This document shows, piece by piece, positions 6,584 to 14,237 of a DNA stretch of 42,124 nucleotides. The position numbers and the translations under genes are program-made. The notes beneath the pieces are model-generated. The model was given only the letters and a program-made list of their open reading frames with translations, was not told where the DNA came from and searched no databases. The stretch is taken from assembly GCF_947495995.1 (NCBI RefSeq), contig NZ_CANMAX010000015.1:1-42124 (forward strand), given 5' to 3'. Position 1 is the stretch's first letter. Each line of letters starts with the position of its first letter. This DNA is from an uncultured Tenacibaculum sp. (lineage in GTDB: Bacteria > Bacteroidota > Bacteroidia > Flavobacteriales > Flavobacteriaceae).

Positions 6584-6916
6584 ATGACTATAGCAGAACG
6601 TATACGATTATATAGACAACAAAAGGGTTTTTCTCAAAATGAGTTAGCCGAACTTTCTGGGGTAAATAATAAGAGTTTATCGAGATATGAGTTAGGAAGT
6701 AGTATTCCGCCTGCTGATGCTTTAAAAAATATAGCAGATGCACTTGCAATATCTGCCGACGCTTTATTAAGTGATGATATCATAACTATAAAAGATAAAG
6801 ACTTATTAAATCGATTTGAAACAATTCAAGATATGACGGGAGATGACAAGCTAATAGTAATAAAGTTTCTTGATCTTGTAATTAGAGACTACAAAGCCAA
6901 ACAAGCATATTCTTAA
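6584..6916 (+). CDS. XRE-family HTH regulator, copy A
   Basis: Encodes 110 aa. Residues about 4-60 are a Cro/C1-type helix-turn-helix (IAERIRLYRQQKGFSQNELA, then SGVNNKSLSRYELG), followed by a short C-terminal helix region (LLNRFETIQDMTGDDKLIVI) that may dimerise. It is divergent from the ATPase/recombinase operon, with 156 bp between the starts. By analogy with phage and integrative-element repressors it should control excision and replication genes. It is the only gene of the element on the plus strand and converges on the terminator of the immunity gene. Confidence 0.88.
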   Translation: MTIAERIRLYRQQKGFSQNELAELSGVNNKSLSRYELGSSIPPADALKNIADALAISADALLSDDIITIKDKDLLNRFETIQDMTGDDKLIVIKFLDLVIRDYKAKQAYS

Positions 6917-6950
6917 AAACAAAAAACCACGCTATACTAAAATAACGTGG
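6915..6950 (-). terminator. Terminator after CT2 immunity gene, copy A
   Basis: CCACGCTAT (6927-6935) pairs with ATAACGTGG (6942-6950) with one G-T pair; on the minus strand it is followed by a T-rich run interrupted by one G. It ends the Rhs-immunity transcript and lies immediately after the XRE stop codon, keeping the convergent genes apart. Confidence 0.75.
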
Positions 6951-6989
6951 CTTATATAAAAGTAAAACTCTATTAACTTACTCGTAAAC

Positions 6990-7042
6990 GGCACTCGATA
7001 GAATCGAGCGCTAGCCGCTAATTTGACATTCGAGCGCTAGCG
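6990..7042. repeat. REP-like palindromic repeat pair, copy A
   Basis: GGCAC then stem CTCGAT (6994-6999) / ATCGAG (7003-7008) followed by CGCTAGC (7009-7015); after 15 bp a second half CGAGCGCTAGCG (7031-7042). The layout matches the repeat at 232-260 beside the RAYT gene. It lies between immunity gene and terminator. Confidence 0.6.
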
Positions 7043-7105
7043 GGGAGACTTTTAATTATTTAAAATCATATTTTTTAATATGACCCTGTTTACTACATTA
7101 CCTAT

Positions 7106-7483
7106 CTAGTTTATTTTTTGCATGTTGCATTTTAACTCTTTAGTTATAAAAACAGAAAAATATTCGCTATCCTTCCAAATCTTTTTACCTTCAATATCTG
7201 GAGAAAACAGAGAATCTGATTTTGTAATATTTAAGTCTATCTCATTCACCAAAATTTTTATATTATCATATATTTTAACTTTATTAATCTCTTTAAGATT
7301 ATTATTGCTTTTAGGGATTATAATAACTCCCTTAACTGAATTTTCAATTTTCTTTACTTTAAGAAGGTAACTTGTATCTGTCGAATCTATCTTTAAAATA
7401 TTAAATTTTTCTTTTTTTTGACAAAAAGCTAATACAGGCAAAATAATTAAAATAGTAAATAGGAATATTTTTTTGGAATACAT
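7106..7483 (-). CDS. Putative CT2 immunity protein, copy A
   Basis: Encodes 125 aa. A Sec signal peptide is visible (MYSKKIFLFTILIILPVLAF, then CQKKEK). The Cys follows LAF and could make it a lipoprotein, otherwise a soluble periplasmic protein. The mature part is Lys/Ile-rich with alternating strands; no family recognised. It starts 5 bp after the stop of the CT2 tip. Immunity is inferred from that tight spacing, the small size, the export signal and the identical arrangement in copy B. In copy A it could still protect even though its toxin tip has no start of its own. Confidence 0.6.
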   Translation of the reverse strand: MYSKKIFLFTILIILPVLAFCQKKEKFNILKIDSTDTSYLLKVKKIENSVKGVIIIPKSNNNLKEINKVKIYDNIKILVNEIDLNITKSDSLFSPDIEGKKIWKDSEYFSVFITKELKCNMQKIN

Positions 7484-7488
7484 AATTT

Positions 7489-8370
7489 CTATTTTTTCTG
7501 TAATTTAAAATTCTTCTCTTTATATAAAACTTTTCTCTTTCTACCTTTGGTAACATACATTGTGACATCTCCTCTCAATGTAGTATAATTTACATTACTT
7601 ATTTCAGGCTTATAGCCAAAACTAATATTTCGTCTAGAATCTGAATTATTTGCTTTTTTGTGGGCAGATACATATTCTTGACTATTTGGTTTAGCTCCTG
7701 GTGATTCAACGGCACCTATATATGCTTCCACTACTTCATGAAGAATTGTTACTCCTTCTTTCTGACCAATAAAATCTTCTTTAATTTTTGTATGATTAGG
7801 ATTTACTGTTTGAGTGGCTGTTATACTTCCATCATCATTAACAGTGCTTCCCCCAAATGCTCCTCCTGTAAAAAGATTTCCACTCTTAGCAACAGTATTT
7901 TTATCAGTTGCATCAACGTTAACTATTCTTTTACTATCCTCTGTTGCTTTTAAAAGATGTGATGCTGCGCTTCCTTCTTCTAAAGTAACTCCTTCATTAA
8001 CTGTCGCCCTAACTTTTCCTTTTTTATCTATTGTCAAAGTTAATTCAGAACTAACTGATTTTTGAAGTTGACTAAAAGCTTCGTCCGCTAATTCTCCATT
8101 AATAATAACATCCTGAGGTCCCATTCCGGTTGGGTCAATAAATCTAATAGGACTATTATATACGAAGTTATATGGAGACCATTCATAAAACTCTTCAGCA
8201 AGAGGATCAATATTCATCCACCTACCTAAACTAGCATCATAATTACGAGCATCAAAGTCATGCCATTGTAGACCTAACTCTTCATTAAGTTCTTTTCCGT
8301 TATACCCAAACTTCTGCGCCGTACTATTTCCAAGCGAGTTAGTAATATTATTATAGCCTTTATGTTTCAA
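7489..8370 (-). CDS. Orphan Rhs tip CT2, copy A
   Basis: A 293-aa frame identical to the last 293 residues of the full-length Rhs protein. It begins at a TTG (Leu of GLKHKGYNN) inside the att core and has an in-frame TAA 10 codons upstream, so it is detached from an Rhs body. Residues 1-84 are the end of the Rhs core (ARNYDASLGRWMNIDPLAEE, then IDPTGM). Residues 85-293 are the toxin candidate, with a possible metal site HEVVE (211-215) and H237. Likely silent unless recombination joins it to an Rhs core. Confidence 0.75.
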   Translation of the reverse strand: MKHKGYNNITNSLGNSTAQKFGYNGKELNEELGLQWHDFDARNYDASLGRWMNIDPLAEEFYEWSPYNFVYNSPIRFIDPTGMGPQDVIINGELADEAFSQLQKSVSSELTLTIDKKGKVRATVNEGVTLEEGSAASHLLKATEDSKRIVNVDATDKNTVAKSGNLFTGGAFGGSTVNDDGSITATQTVNPNHTKIKEDFIGQKEGVTILHEVVEAYIGAVESPGAKPNSQEYVSAHKKANNSDSRRNISFGYKPEISNVNYTTLRGDVTMYVTKGRKRKVLYKEKNFKLQKK

Positions 8371-8382
8371 TCCAAAAGGATA
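8348..8382 (-). other. att core, junction 2 (copy B / copy A)
   Basis: Identical 35-bp core between the tandem units; crossover arms at 8354-8364 and 8372-8382 around TTTCAAT. This is the sequence expected at the closed junction of an excised circle. Confidence 0.75.
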
Positions 8383-9092
8383 GTAGTTTACGCGTTTTTT
8401 TTAAAAACAGGCACACTTTTTTAACGGTTATCTACCAAAATCATAAAAAAATTGAACGTCCATAGCATCTTCTTTTCCTATTCCAAAGATAAAAAAACTA
8501 ACCTAATCCGCGCCAGTAAAACCCTTGTCTTTTACTGGCTTCCACTCCCTCGATATCTTACATAATTGGCATTATAATACACTTGTATTTCATGTCAGGT
8601 ACTTATAATGTAAATTATGTAAAATACTCCCTTCATCCATGCGCCCAAACGCTTTTTGAGTGGACGTAACCTATAAACAAGTCATTTTAAATCATAACGC
8701 AACTCCTCGCAGCTGCAGCCGCTGTTGCGTTATGATTAAAAACGTTTTGATTCTTTTTCCGTCAAGAGTAAGTAAACGTTTTAAAAGTATTGGGTTTTGC
8801 GGTTGATGACGAAGCAGAGAAGCCAATGCTTTTAAAATGACTTGTTTTTCATTCAGTATGGGAGCGTTGGAAGTGCGGCAATTTTACATAATAGTGTTAT
8901 AACTACCTGGAGTTTACGCAAGAGTATTATAACAGCTATTATGTAACTTTGCTTTGGTGATGTGGCTGGTGAGCGGAACAACTTTAAAAACAGAGAGAAG
9001 AGAGGAACGAGCTGGCTGGATTTAAAGTTGTGGGGCAATACGTACTGATTGGTTTTTAACGAGCAACGAAGCGAAGCGGAGTTGCGAAGCTT
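8383..9092. other. Structured 710-bp non-coding end of element, copy B
   Basis: The same folded DNA as at 1634-2343. Positions here: possible -7 box 8484-8491 pointing to the copy A CT2 tip and immunity gene, hairpin 8512-8539, IR-1 8558-8622, three-hairpin domain 8675-8847, IR-2 8884-8946. No gene supported. Confidence 0.6.
8675..8847. other. Three-hairpin folded domain, copy B
   Basis: Closed by the 16-bp perfect stem 8675-8690 / 8832-8847, with inner stems 8690-8703 / 8724-8737, 8739-8747 / 8774-8782 and 8783-8793 / 8823-8833. Confidence 0.65.
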
Positions 9093-9437
9093 TTAACTTC
9101 TTTTCTTCCTTCTTAATGGATTCATTGAAGTAGCAAAAAAATCTGTGACATAAACTGTATTTGTTGACACTTCTATAAAGTAGATAATCTTAATTGTATT
9201 ACGTTTTGTTATAGGGTAAATCAATGATCTAAACTCTTTATTAAAACTAGCCAAATCTTCTTCTAAACTTCCTCTTTCTGGATTAATTTCTAAAGACATA
9301 GCTAATGCTATAATTTCATCTGATTTTTTATTAGCACTTTCAACACTATGGGTTTCGTACAGGTGAGTTAATAAATTCCAGTAGTACTGCTCGGCTTTTG
9401 AGGTAATTTCTACTACATAGCTTTTTGATTCTTCCAA
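9093..9437 (-). CDS. RelE/ParE-family toxin, copy B
   Basis: 114 aa, same sequence as the toxin at 2344-2688, TTG start inside the antitoxin gene. Two identical addiction modules in tandem mean that loss of one unit would not trigger killing, since the other still supplies antitoxin. Confidence 0.8.
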   Translation of the reverse strand: MEESKSYVVEITSKAEQYYWNLLTHLYETHSVESANKKSDEIIALAMSLEINPERGSLEEDLASFNKEFRSLIYPITKRNTIKIIYFIEVSTNTVYVTDFFATSMNPLRRKKRS

Positions 9438-9661
9438 TGGTCAACTTCTTTCTTAAATTCTTTGATAGATCTTGTTTCTCCTTTTTCGATAGCTTCTAAA
9501 GATGCTTGTGCTCTTTCTTTTAATTCTTGTACCTCTGTAGTATAAAAATTATCTGATTCTTTAATTCCTTTGTCGATCATCGTTTCTAGCTTATTAAAAA
9601 GAGTCTCATTAATATGAAACAACTTTTGTATAAACTCATATTTTCTTGCTTCTAAATCCAT
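9413..9661 (-). CDS. Antitoxin of the RelE/ParE-type pair, copy B
   Basis: 82 aa from the ATG at 9661, placed after the -7 box TATCTTTG at 9684-9691; overlaps the toxin gene by 25 bp. Same protein as at 2664-2912. Confidence 0.7.
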   Translation of the reverse strand: MDLEARKYEFIQKLFHINETLFNKLETMIDKGIKESDNFYTTEVQELKERAQASLEAIEKGETRSIKEFKKEVDHWKNQKAM

Positions 9662-9683
9662 AATCGTTACCGTTTTGGGTTTA

Positions 9684-9691
9684 CAAAGATA
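9684..9691 (-). promoter_or_regulatory. -7 box of toxin-antitoxin promoter, copy B
   Basis: TATCTTTG on the minus strand, 22 bp before the antitoxin ATG at 9661. Confidence 0.45.
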
Positions 9692-9720
9692 ATTTAATGT
9701 TTTTATTTCTCTTTTCATAA

Positions 9721-10608
9721 TTAACTTATCGGGTGGAAGTTGTTAACGATTTCATGTAAACTTTCTAAATCGTCTTGTACATATCTTTCTGTGGAACTGA
9801 TATATCGATGTCCTGCTAAGATTTGTACTTCTCGTAAGTTATAATGCCTTAACCAATTCGTAATTACACTTGCGCGTATTTGATGTACATTCTTTACTTT
9901 ATAATTCCTCTTTTTTAACTTCTTTAAAACGTGTTGTATCGTATTACCTAATCTTGCGTTGTTTGGGATAAATACGCGATTACTTTCTATATTTTTTCTT
10001 GTAATGATTTCTTCTCTAATCTCTTTTATGTATTCTAAAAACTCTATGACTTGCCATGATTTTAATTCTAGAGTTCTGCTGTTACTTCTTGCTCCACTTT
10101 TTATATAAACCCTTCCCTTGTATAATTGTAAATCTTCAAGTTCTAAATGTATCAGTTCTGTGGTAGTTAAACCTTGATAGACTAACAACCCTAATAATAC
10201 TTTATTGCGTTTTGCTGTTAAGCTATGGTATGGGTCTTTTATATATTCTGTTTGGTAACTGTAGTATAAATCTTCTAGTTCGTCAGCTTCAAGCAAATTG
10301 TAATTCGTTATCCTTTTTACGCCTTTAATATTAATATTTTCTATTGGATTGTCTACTCTGTAATTCTCTGAGAGTAGATAGTTAAAATATACTTTTAGAC
10401 TTCCTATTTTATGCTTTACAGTCTTCTTTGTTGTTCTTCTGTTCTGTAGGTACTTAATGTATTTTAATAGTGTTTTATAATCAATACGCTCTGGATTGGT
10501 GTGATTGTTTTTGCTCCAAGCTATAAACTTATTTGCTTGTATCATGTAACCTTTAACCGTACTTTCTCTGTAGTTCTCTTTTTCTAAGTACTTTTTATAA
10601 TTATTCAT
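9721..10608 (-). CDS. Tyrosine recombinase-like partner lacking Arg I, copy B
   Basis: 295 aa, identical to the protein at 2972-3859, including Thr148 in place of the first catalytic arginine and the retained H242, R245, H267 and Y276. Overlaps the upstream recombinase gene by 8 bp. Confidence 0.85.
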   Translation of the reverse strand: MNNYKKYLEKENYRESTVKGYMIQANKFIAWSKNNHTNPERIDYKTLLKYIKYLQNRRTTKKTVKHKIGSLKVYFNYLLSENYRVDNPIENINIKGVKRITNYNLLEADELEDLYYSYQTEYIKDPYHSLTAKRNKVLLGLLVYQGLTTTELIHLELEDLQLYKGRVYIKSGARSNSRTLELKSWQVIEFLEYIKEIREEIITRKNIESNRVFIPNNARLGNTIQHVLKKLKKRNYKVKNVHQIRASVITNWLRHYNLREVQILAGHRYISSTERYVQDDLESLHEIVNNFHPIS

Positions 10609-11533
10609 CTTGATGTATTGTTTTTAATAGATGTGTATAGATTTGTGTAGATTCTAAAGAGCTATGCCCTAAAAAGGTTTTGATATTTTCTAGCTTTACT
10701 TCATGCTCTAATAGATGCGTAGCTATGGAGTGACGTAATGTGTGAAGTGTAATCTTTTTATCAATAATACTTTTATTAGCAGTGACTTGTACTAACTTTT
10801 CTAATCGATTAGCAAAACTCATTCCTTGCATACGCTTTCCTTGCTTACTCATAAATAAGGCTTCACTTACATGGGCATCTTTAAACTCTAGTCGAGCTTC
10901 GTAGATATAATCTTCTAAGATTGCTGCATTCTTACGATTAATAGGTACAAAACGTTCTTTGTAATTCTTGCCTTTTCTAACTAAAATTCTTTCTTTATCA
11001 AAAAGGATATCACTAACATCTAAGTGTACAGCTTCATTTCGTCTAAGTCCACAGCTGTAGAGTATTACTAACATAGCTTTGTCTCGTAATCTAAATCGCT
11101 GCTCGTGATGACTATAATTCGTCGCATTAAATAGTTCTTTAATCTCGGATTTGGTAAGTATATTAATCTTTTCTTCAGTTGGGTTTTCTTCTGATTTTAG
11201 ATGCACCGTAATTCCTCTATGATTGTGATGTTGTAAATATTCTTTAAACTTCTTTAAGGCTTGTTGGTGTTTGTTTAAGTAACTTTTACTTAAGGCTCCG
11301 CTTTGTCTTTGATTGCTTCGTTCTTGTAAATAGCTGTAATAATCTTTTACCGTTTGCGTAGTAATTTGATTGATATTCTTAATACAGCTTTGTTCCAGAT
11401 AATAAAAAAACTCTTGTAAGTGATTTGGTAAATAATACACCGTACTTTCTGCATAACCTAAGATGTCTAACCACTCTTTAAAACTAACCAACAACACTTT
11501 ATAACTCTGATTTTGTAACTGTAATTTTTTCAT
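10601..11533 (-). CDS. Tyrosine recombinase (XerC/D-like), copy B
   Basis: 310 aa, identical to the protein at 3852-4784, with the complete set R164, K187, H264, R267, H290 and Y299. Either copy could supply the enzyme for excision of one or both units. Confidence 0.93.
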   Translation of the reverse strand: MKKLQLQNQSYKVLLVSFKEWLDILGYAESTVYYLPNHLQEFFYYLEQSCIKNINQITTQTVKDYYSYLQERSNQRQSGALSKSYLNKHQQALKKFKEYLQHHNHRGITVHLKSEENPTEEKINILTKSEIKELFNATNYSHHEQRFRLRDKAMLVILYSCGLRRNEAVHLDVSDILFDKERILVRKGKNYKERFVPINRKNAAILEDYIYEARLEFKDAHVSEALFMSKQGKRMQGMSFANRLEKLVQVTANKSIIDKKITLHTLRHSIATHLLEHEVKLENIKTFLGHSSLESTQIYTHLLKTIHQDE

Positions 11534-11649
11534 AGGTCGGTTGTGTTTTTTTAAAAGATGTACTTTAGTTACAATAAACTCTTACTGTTTATGTTAACTT
11601 CGCCGTTAAGTAGTGACGAACTATAGCGAAGTAGCGAACTTCGACAAAC

Positions 11650-13176
11650 TCAGTTAACAAGGTTGATTTGATCTGTACAATCTTGTAACGCCTTACTTAT
11701 TTGATCTTTAAGGTTTGTATATTCATTAATATCTATAATTTCATAATGATATAATTGACCTTTCTTTCCTTTGACTTTTTTGATATAACCTTCTTCTAAA
11801 AGTTGTTTGTGATAACGGCGTAATGTAGTTTCTTTTATCCGTAGGTTTTTTCGTATTTCTGAGCTAGTATAACTTGTTTTGTTTTCTATAAATAAATATC
11901 TTTTCAACTTCTCTAAATAATCTCTACATGCTCCTGTTATCGTATCTGATTTTCTAAGTAAAACTTCTGTGATTAATTCGTTAGCTTCTTCGATATCTTC
12001 AATTGTGGTTTCGATATACATTTCGCCTGTTTCTTCATTTACGTGTTGTTCTCTTTGATATTGTTTGTAAAAGGTAATTGCTTCTATAAATTGTAAATAA
12101 TGTGAGTTAGTTCTTCTTGGTTTAAACACGGATTGTGGTAACTCTAAATGTTCCGCATAAGGATTGATTACCTTAATAGGTTTGAGTACTCTTTGTACAT
12201 CTTTTAGTAATTCTCTAGCTTCTATTTGTTCTTCTTCATTGAGTTTACCTGCACTTATTAATCGCTGATAGTTCATAATACGTTTGTCTTGCTCCTCGCT
12301 TTCATCGATATACAGCAAAAAACTACGATTACTATTATCTTCATAAACACTTTCTTGTGTGGTACAACCCGATACACTTACTGGTCCTTCAACCGTTAAA
12401 TGAATCGTCTTTGTTGTTCCCTTTCTATCTTTATGTACAACCGTTTTGGTAATTCTCTTTTTAGACTGTAATTCTCGTAGTGGATATAACACACTTTCTG
12501 CGCCGTCTAAATCTTCGATTAAAATAAGTTTATGTTGTAATTCGGTACGATTGAAGTAATAAAAAGCATTGGCTGAGAGTACTGTTATTTCTACTTTGTC
12601 TTCTTCGGGTATTAGCTCTGCAACCTTAGATTGTAAGTGTGTTTTTCCAACTCCGCTACCTCCTAAACTAATACAATGTAACGGATTGTTAGTTTTTCTG
12701 CTTGTAAATATGAGATACATCAGCAAGCGGTTAGTGTACTCACCGATTACTCCGCTTTTGCCGATGCACTCATTTGTTCTTTTTAGCAAATTCCCCTTCT
12801 TTAAAAATGCCTCTGCGGCTCGCAGTTCACTGGCATTTAAAGTTTTGTATTGTGGTTTATTAGCTTGTTCCTCTTTGCTAAGCAGTAAAAATCTGTAGTT
12901 CTCTAATTCGTGTGTTAATTCTTGTAATACTTTTCTTGTTATACTAGTTCCAATCTCTAAGCGTTCGGCTATTCTTCTAACAAACTTTTCTACTTGAGTA
13001 TCGTTGTATAAATCTATGGAGTGGCGTAAAATATTGGTTGACTTTAACTTTTGTATGCTGAGCGTTACGCGTAAACTCTCTAGTTTATTTAGCTTTAAAC
13101 CGCCTAATACATGAACTTCTAAGTGTTTTGTGGTGTATTTGTAATTGTTTGGATTGGAAGTATTAAGTTTAGTCAT
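11650..13176 (-). CDS. P-loop ATPase with C-terminal winged helix, copy B
   Basis: 508 aa, identical to the protein at 4901-6427: Walker A about 172-179, Walker B-like about 217-224, winged helix about 430-485. It follows the full-consensus promoter at 13215-13245. Confidence 0.75.
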   Translation of the reverse strand: MTKLNTSNPNNYKYTTKHLEVHVLGGLKLNKLESLRVTLSIQKLKSTNILRHSIDLYNDTQVEKFVRRIAERLEIGTSITRKVLQELTHELENYRFLLLSKEEQANKPQYKTLNASELRAAEAFLKKGNLLKRTNECIGKSGVIGEYTNRLLMYLIFTSRKTNNPLHCISLGGSGVGKTHLQSKVAELIPEEDKVEITVLSANAFYYFNRTELQHKLILIEDLDGAESVLYPLRELQSKKRITKTVVHKDRKGTTKTIHLTVEGPVSVSGCTTQESVYEDNSNRSFLLYIDESEEQDKRIMNYQRLISAGKLNEEEQIEARELLKDVQRVLKPIKVINPYAEHLELPQSVFKPRRTNSHYLQFIEAITFYKQYQREQHVNEETGEMYIETTIEDIEEANELITEVLLRKSDTITGACRDYLEKLKRYLFIENKTSYTSSEIRKNLRIKETTLRRYHKQLLEEGYIKKVKGKKGQLYHYEIIDINEYTNLKDQISKALQDCTDQINLVN

Positions 13177-13214
13177 CTTAAAAGATTAAAAAATTACTAT
13201 TCTCATATTTGTCT

Positions 13215-13245
13215 CAAAAGTAACTATTTCGAGAACATTAACAAA
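13215..13245 (-). promoter_or_regulatory. Promoter of ATPase-recombinase operon, copy B
   Basis: TTTG, 19 bp, TACTTTTG on the minus strand; the same full-consensus promoter as at 6466-6496. Confidence 0.8.
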
Positions 13246-13265
13246 GACTTATATAAGATTTATTA

Positions 13266-13296
13266 TTTTTTACGACTAGATTTTGTCTTATATTCG
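13266..13296 (+). promoter_or_regulatory. Probable XRE promoter, copy B
   Basis: TTTT, 19 bp, TATATTCG, 36 bp before the XRE start; palindrome CTTATATAAG at 13248-13257 lies between it and the opposite promoter. Confidence 0.5.
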
Positions 13297-13332
13297 CATT
13301 AAAGAGGTGTAAAAAGATTCTAATTCTCAATA

Positions 13333-13665
13333 ATGACTATAGCAGAACGTATACGATTATATAGACAACAAAAGGGTTTTTCTCAAAATGAGTTAGCCGA
13401 ACTTTCTGGGGTAAATAATAAGAGTTTATCGAGATATGAGTTAGGAAGTAGTATTCCGCCTGCTGATGCTTTAAAAAATATAGCAGATGCACTTGCAATA
13501 TCTGCCGACGCTTTATTAAGTGATGATATCATAACTATAAAAGATAAAGACTTATTAAATCGATTTGAAACAATTCAAGATATGACGGGAGATGACAAGC
13601 TAATAGTAATAAAGTTTCTTGATCTTGTAATTAGAGACTACAAAGCCAAACAAGCATATTCTTAA
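13333..13665 (+). CDS. XRE-family HTH regulator, copy B
   Basis: 110 aa, identical to the protein at 6584-6916. Two identical repressor genes would double the dose acting on both divergent promoters, which may help hold the tandem array quiet. Confidence 0.88.
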   Translation: MTIAERIRLYRQQKGFSQNELAELSGVNNKSLSRYELGSSIPPADALKNIADALAISADALLSDDIITIKDKDLLNRFETIQDMTGDDKLIVIKFLDLVIRDYKAKQAYS

Positions 13666-13699
13666 AAACAAAAAACCACGCTATACTAAAATAACGTGG
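13664..13699 (-). terminator. Terminator after the Rhs-immunity operon, copy B
   Basis: Hairpin CCACGCTAT (13676-13684) / ATAACGTGG (13691-13699) with a T-rich run on the minus strand. It separates expression of the full-length Rhs operon from the element's own operon. Confidence 0.75.
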
Positions 13700-13738
13700 C
13701 TTATATAAAAGTAAAACTCTATTAACTTACTCGTAAAC

Positions 13739-13791
13739 GGCACTCGATAGAATCGAGCGCTAGCCGCTAATTTGACATTCGAGCGCTAGCG
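13739..13791. repeat. REP-like palindromic repeat pair, copy B
   Basis: Same repeat as 6990-7042: CTCGAT/ATCGAG hairpin with CGCTAGC tail (13743-13764) and a second CGAGCGCTAGCG (13780-13791). Confidence 0.6.
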
Positions 13792-13854
13792 GGGAGACTT
13801 TTAATTATTTAAAATCATATTTTTTAATATGACCCTGTTTACTACATTACCTAT

Positions 13855-14232
13855 CTAGTTTATTTTTTGCATGTTGCATTTTAACTCTTTAGTTATAAAA
13901 ACAGAAAAATATTCGCTATCCTTCCAAATCTTTTTACCTTCAATATCTGGAGAAAACAGAGAATCTGATTTTGTAATATTTAAGTCTATCTCATTCACCA
14001 AAATTTTTATATTATCATATATTTTAACTTTATTAATCTCTTTAAGATTATTATTGCTTTTAGGGATTATAATAACTCCCTTAACTGAATTTTCAATTTT
14101 CTTTACTTTAAGAAGGTAACTTGTATCTGTCGAATCTATCTTTAAAATATTAAATTTTTCTTTTTTTTGACAAAAAGCTAATACAGGCAAAATAATTAAA
14201 ATAGTAAATAGGAATATTTTTTTGGAATACAT
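13855..14232 (-). CDS. Putative CT2 immunity protein, copy B
   Basis: 125 aa with an N-terminal signal sequence, identical to the protein at 7106-7483. It starts 5 bp after the stop of the full-length Rhs gene, so it is the immunity gene co-transcribed with the active toxin. The exported location suggests that the toxin acts in, or passes through, the periplasm. Confidence 0.62.
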   Translation of the reverse strand: MYSKKIFLFTILIILPVLAFCQKKEKFNILKIDSTDTSYLLKVKKIENSVKGVIIIPKSNNNLKEINKVKIYDNIKILVNEIDLNITKSDSLFSPDIEGKKIWKDSEYFSVFITKELKCNMQKIN

Positions 14233-14237
14233 AATTT

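Larger units (their letters stand above)
1599..8347 (-). mobile_element. Rhs-tip-swapping integrative element, copy A (downstream copy)
   Basis: A unit of 6749 bp bounded by 35-bp direct repeats (1599-1633 and 8348-8382). Read in the rhs direction from 8347 it holds CT2 tip, immunity gene, REP-like repeat, terminator, XRE regulator (opposite strand), P-loop ATPase, two tyrosine recombinases, a toxin-antitoxin pair and folded non-coding DNA. Every open reading frame is identical in sequence to that of copy B, and I saw no difference in the non-coding parts I compared. The direct repeats contain a recombinase-like core, so site-specific integration and excision as a circle is the likely mode. 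This copy appears to be an intact but promoter-distal duplicate. Confidence 0.8.

Noticed and set aside
7814..8065. Plus-strand frames opposite the CT2 tip (7738-7953, 7814-8065 and copies)
   Set aside because: Antisense to the conserved tip, no start context, no recognisable protein.
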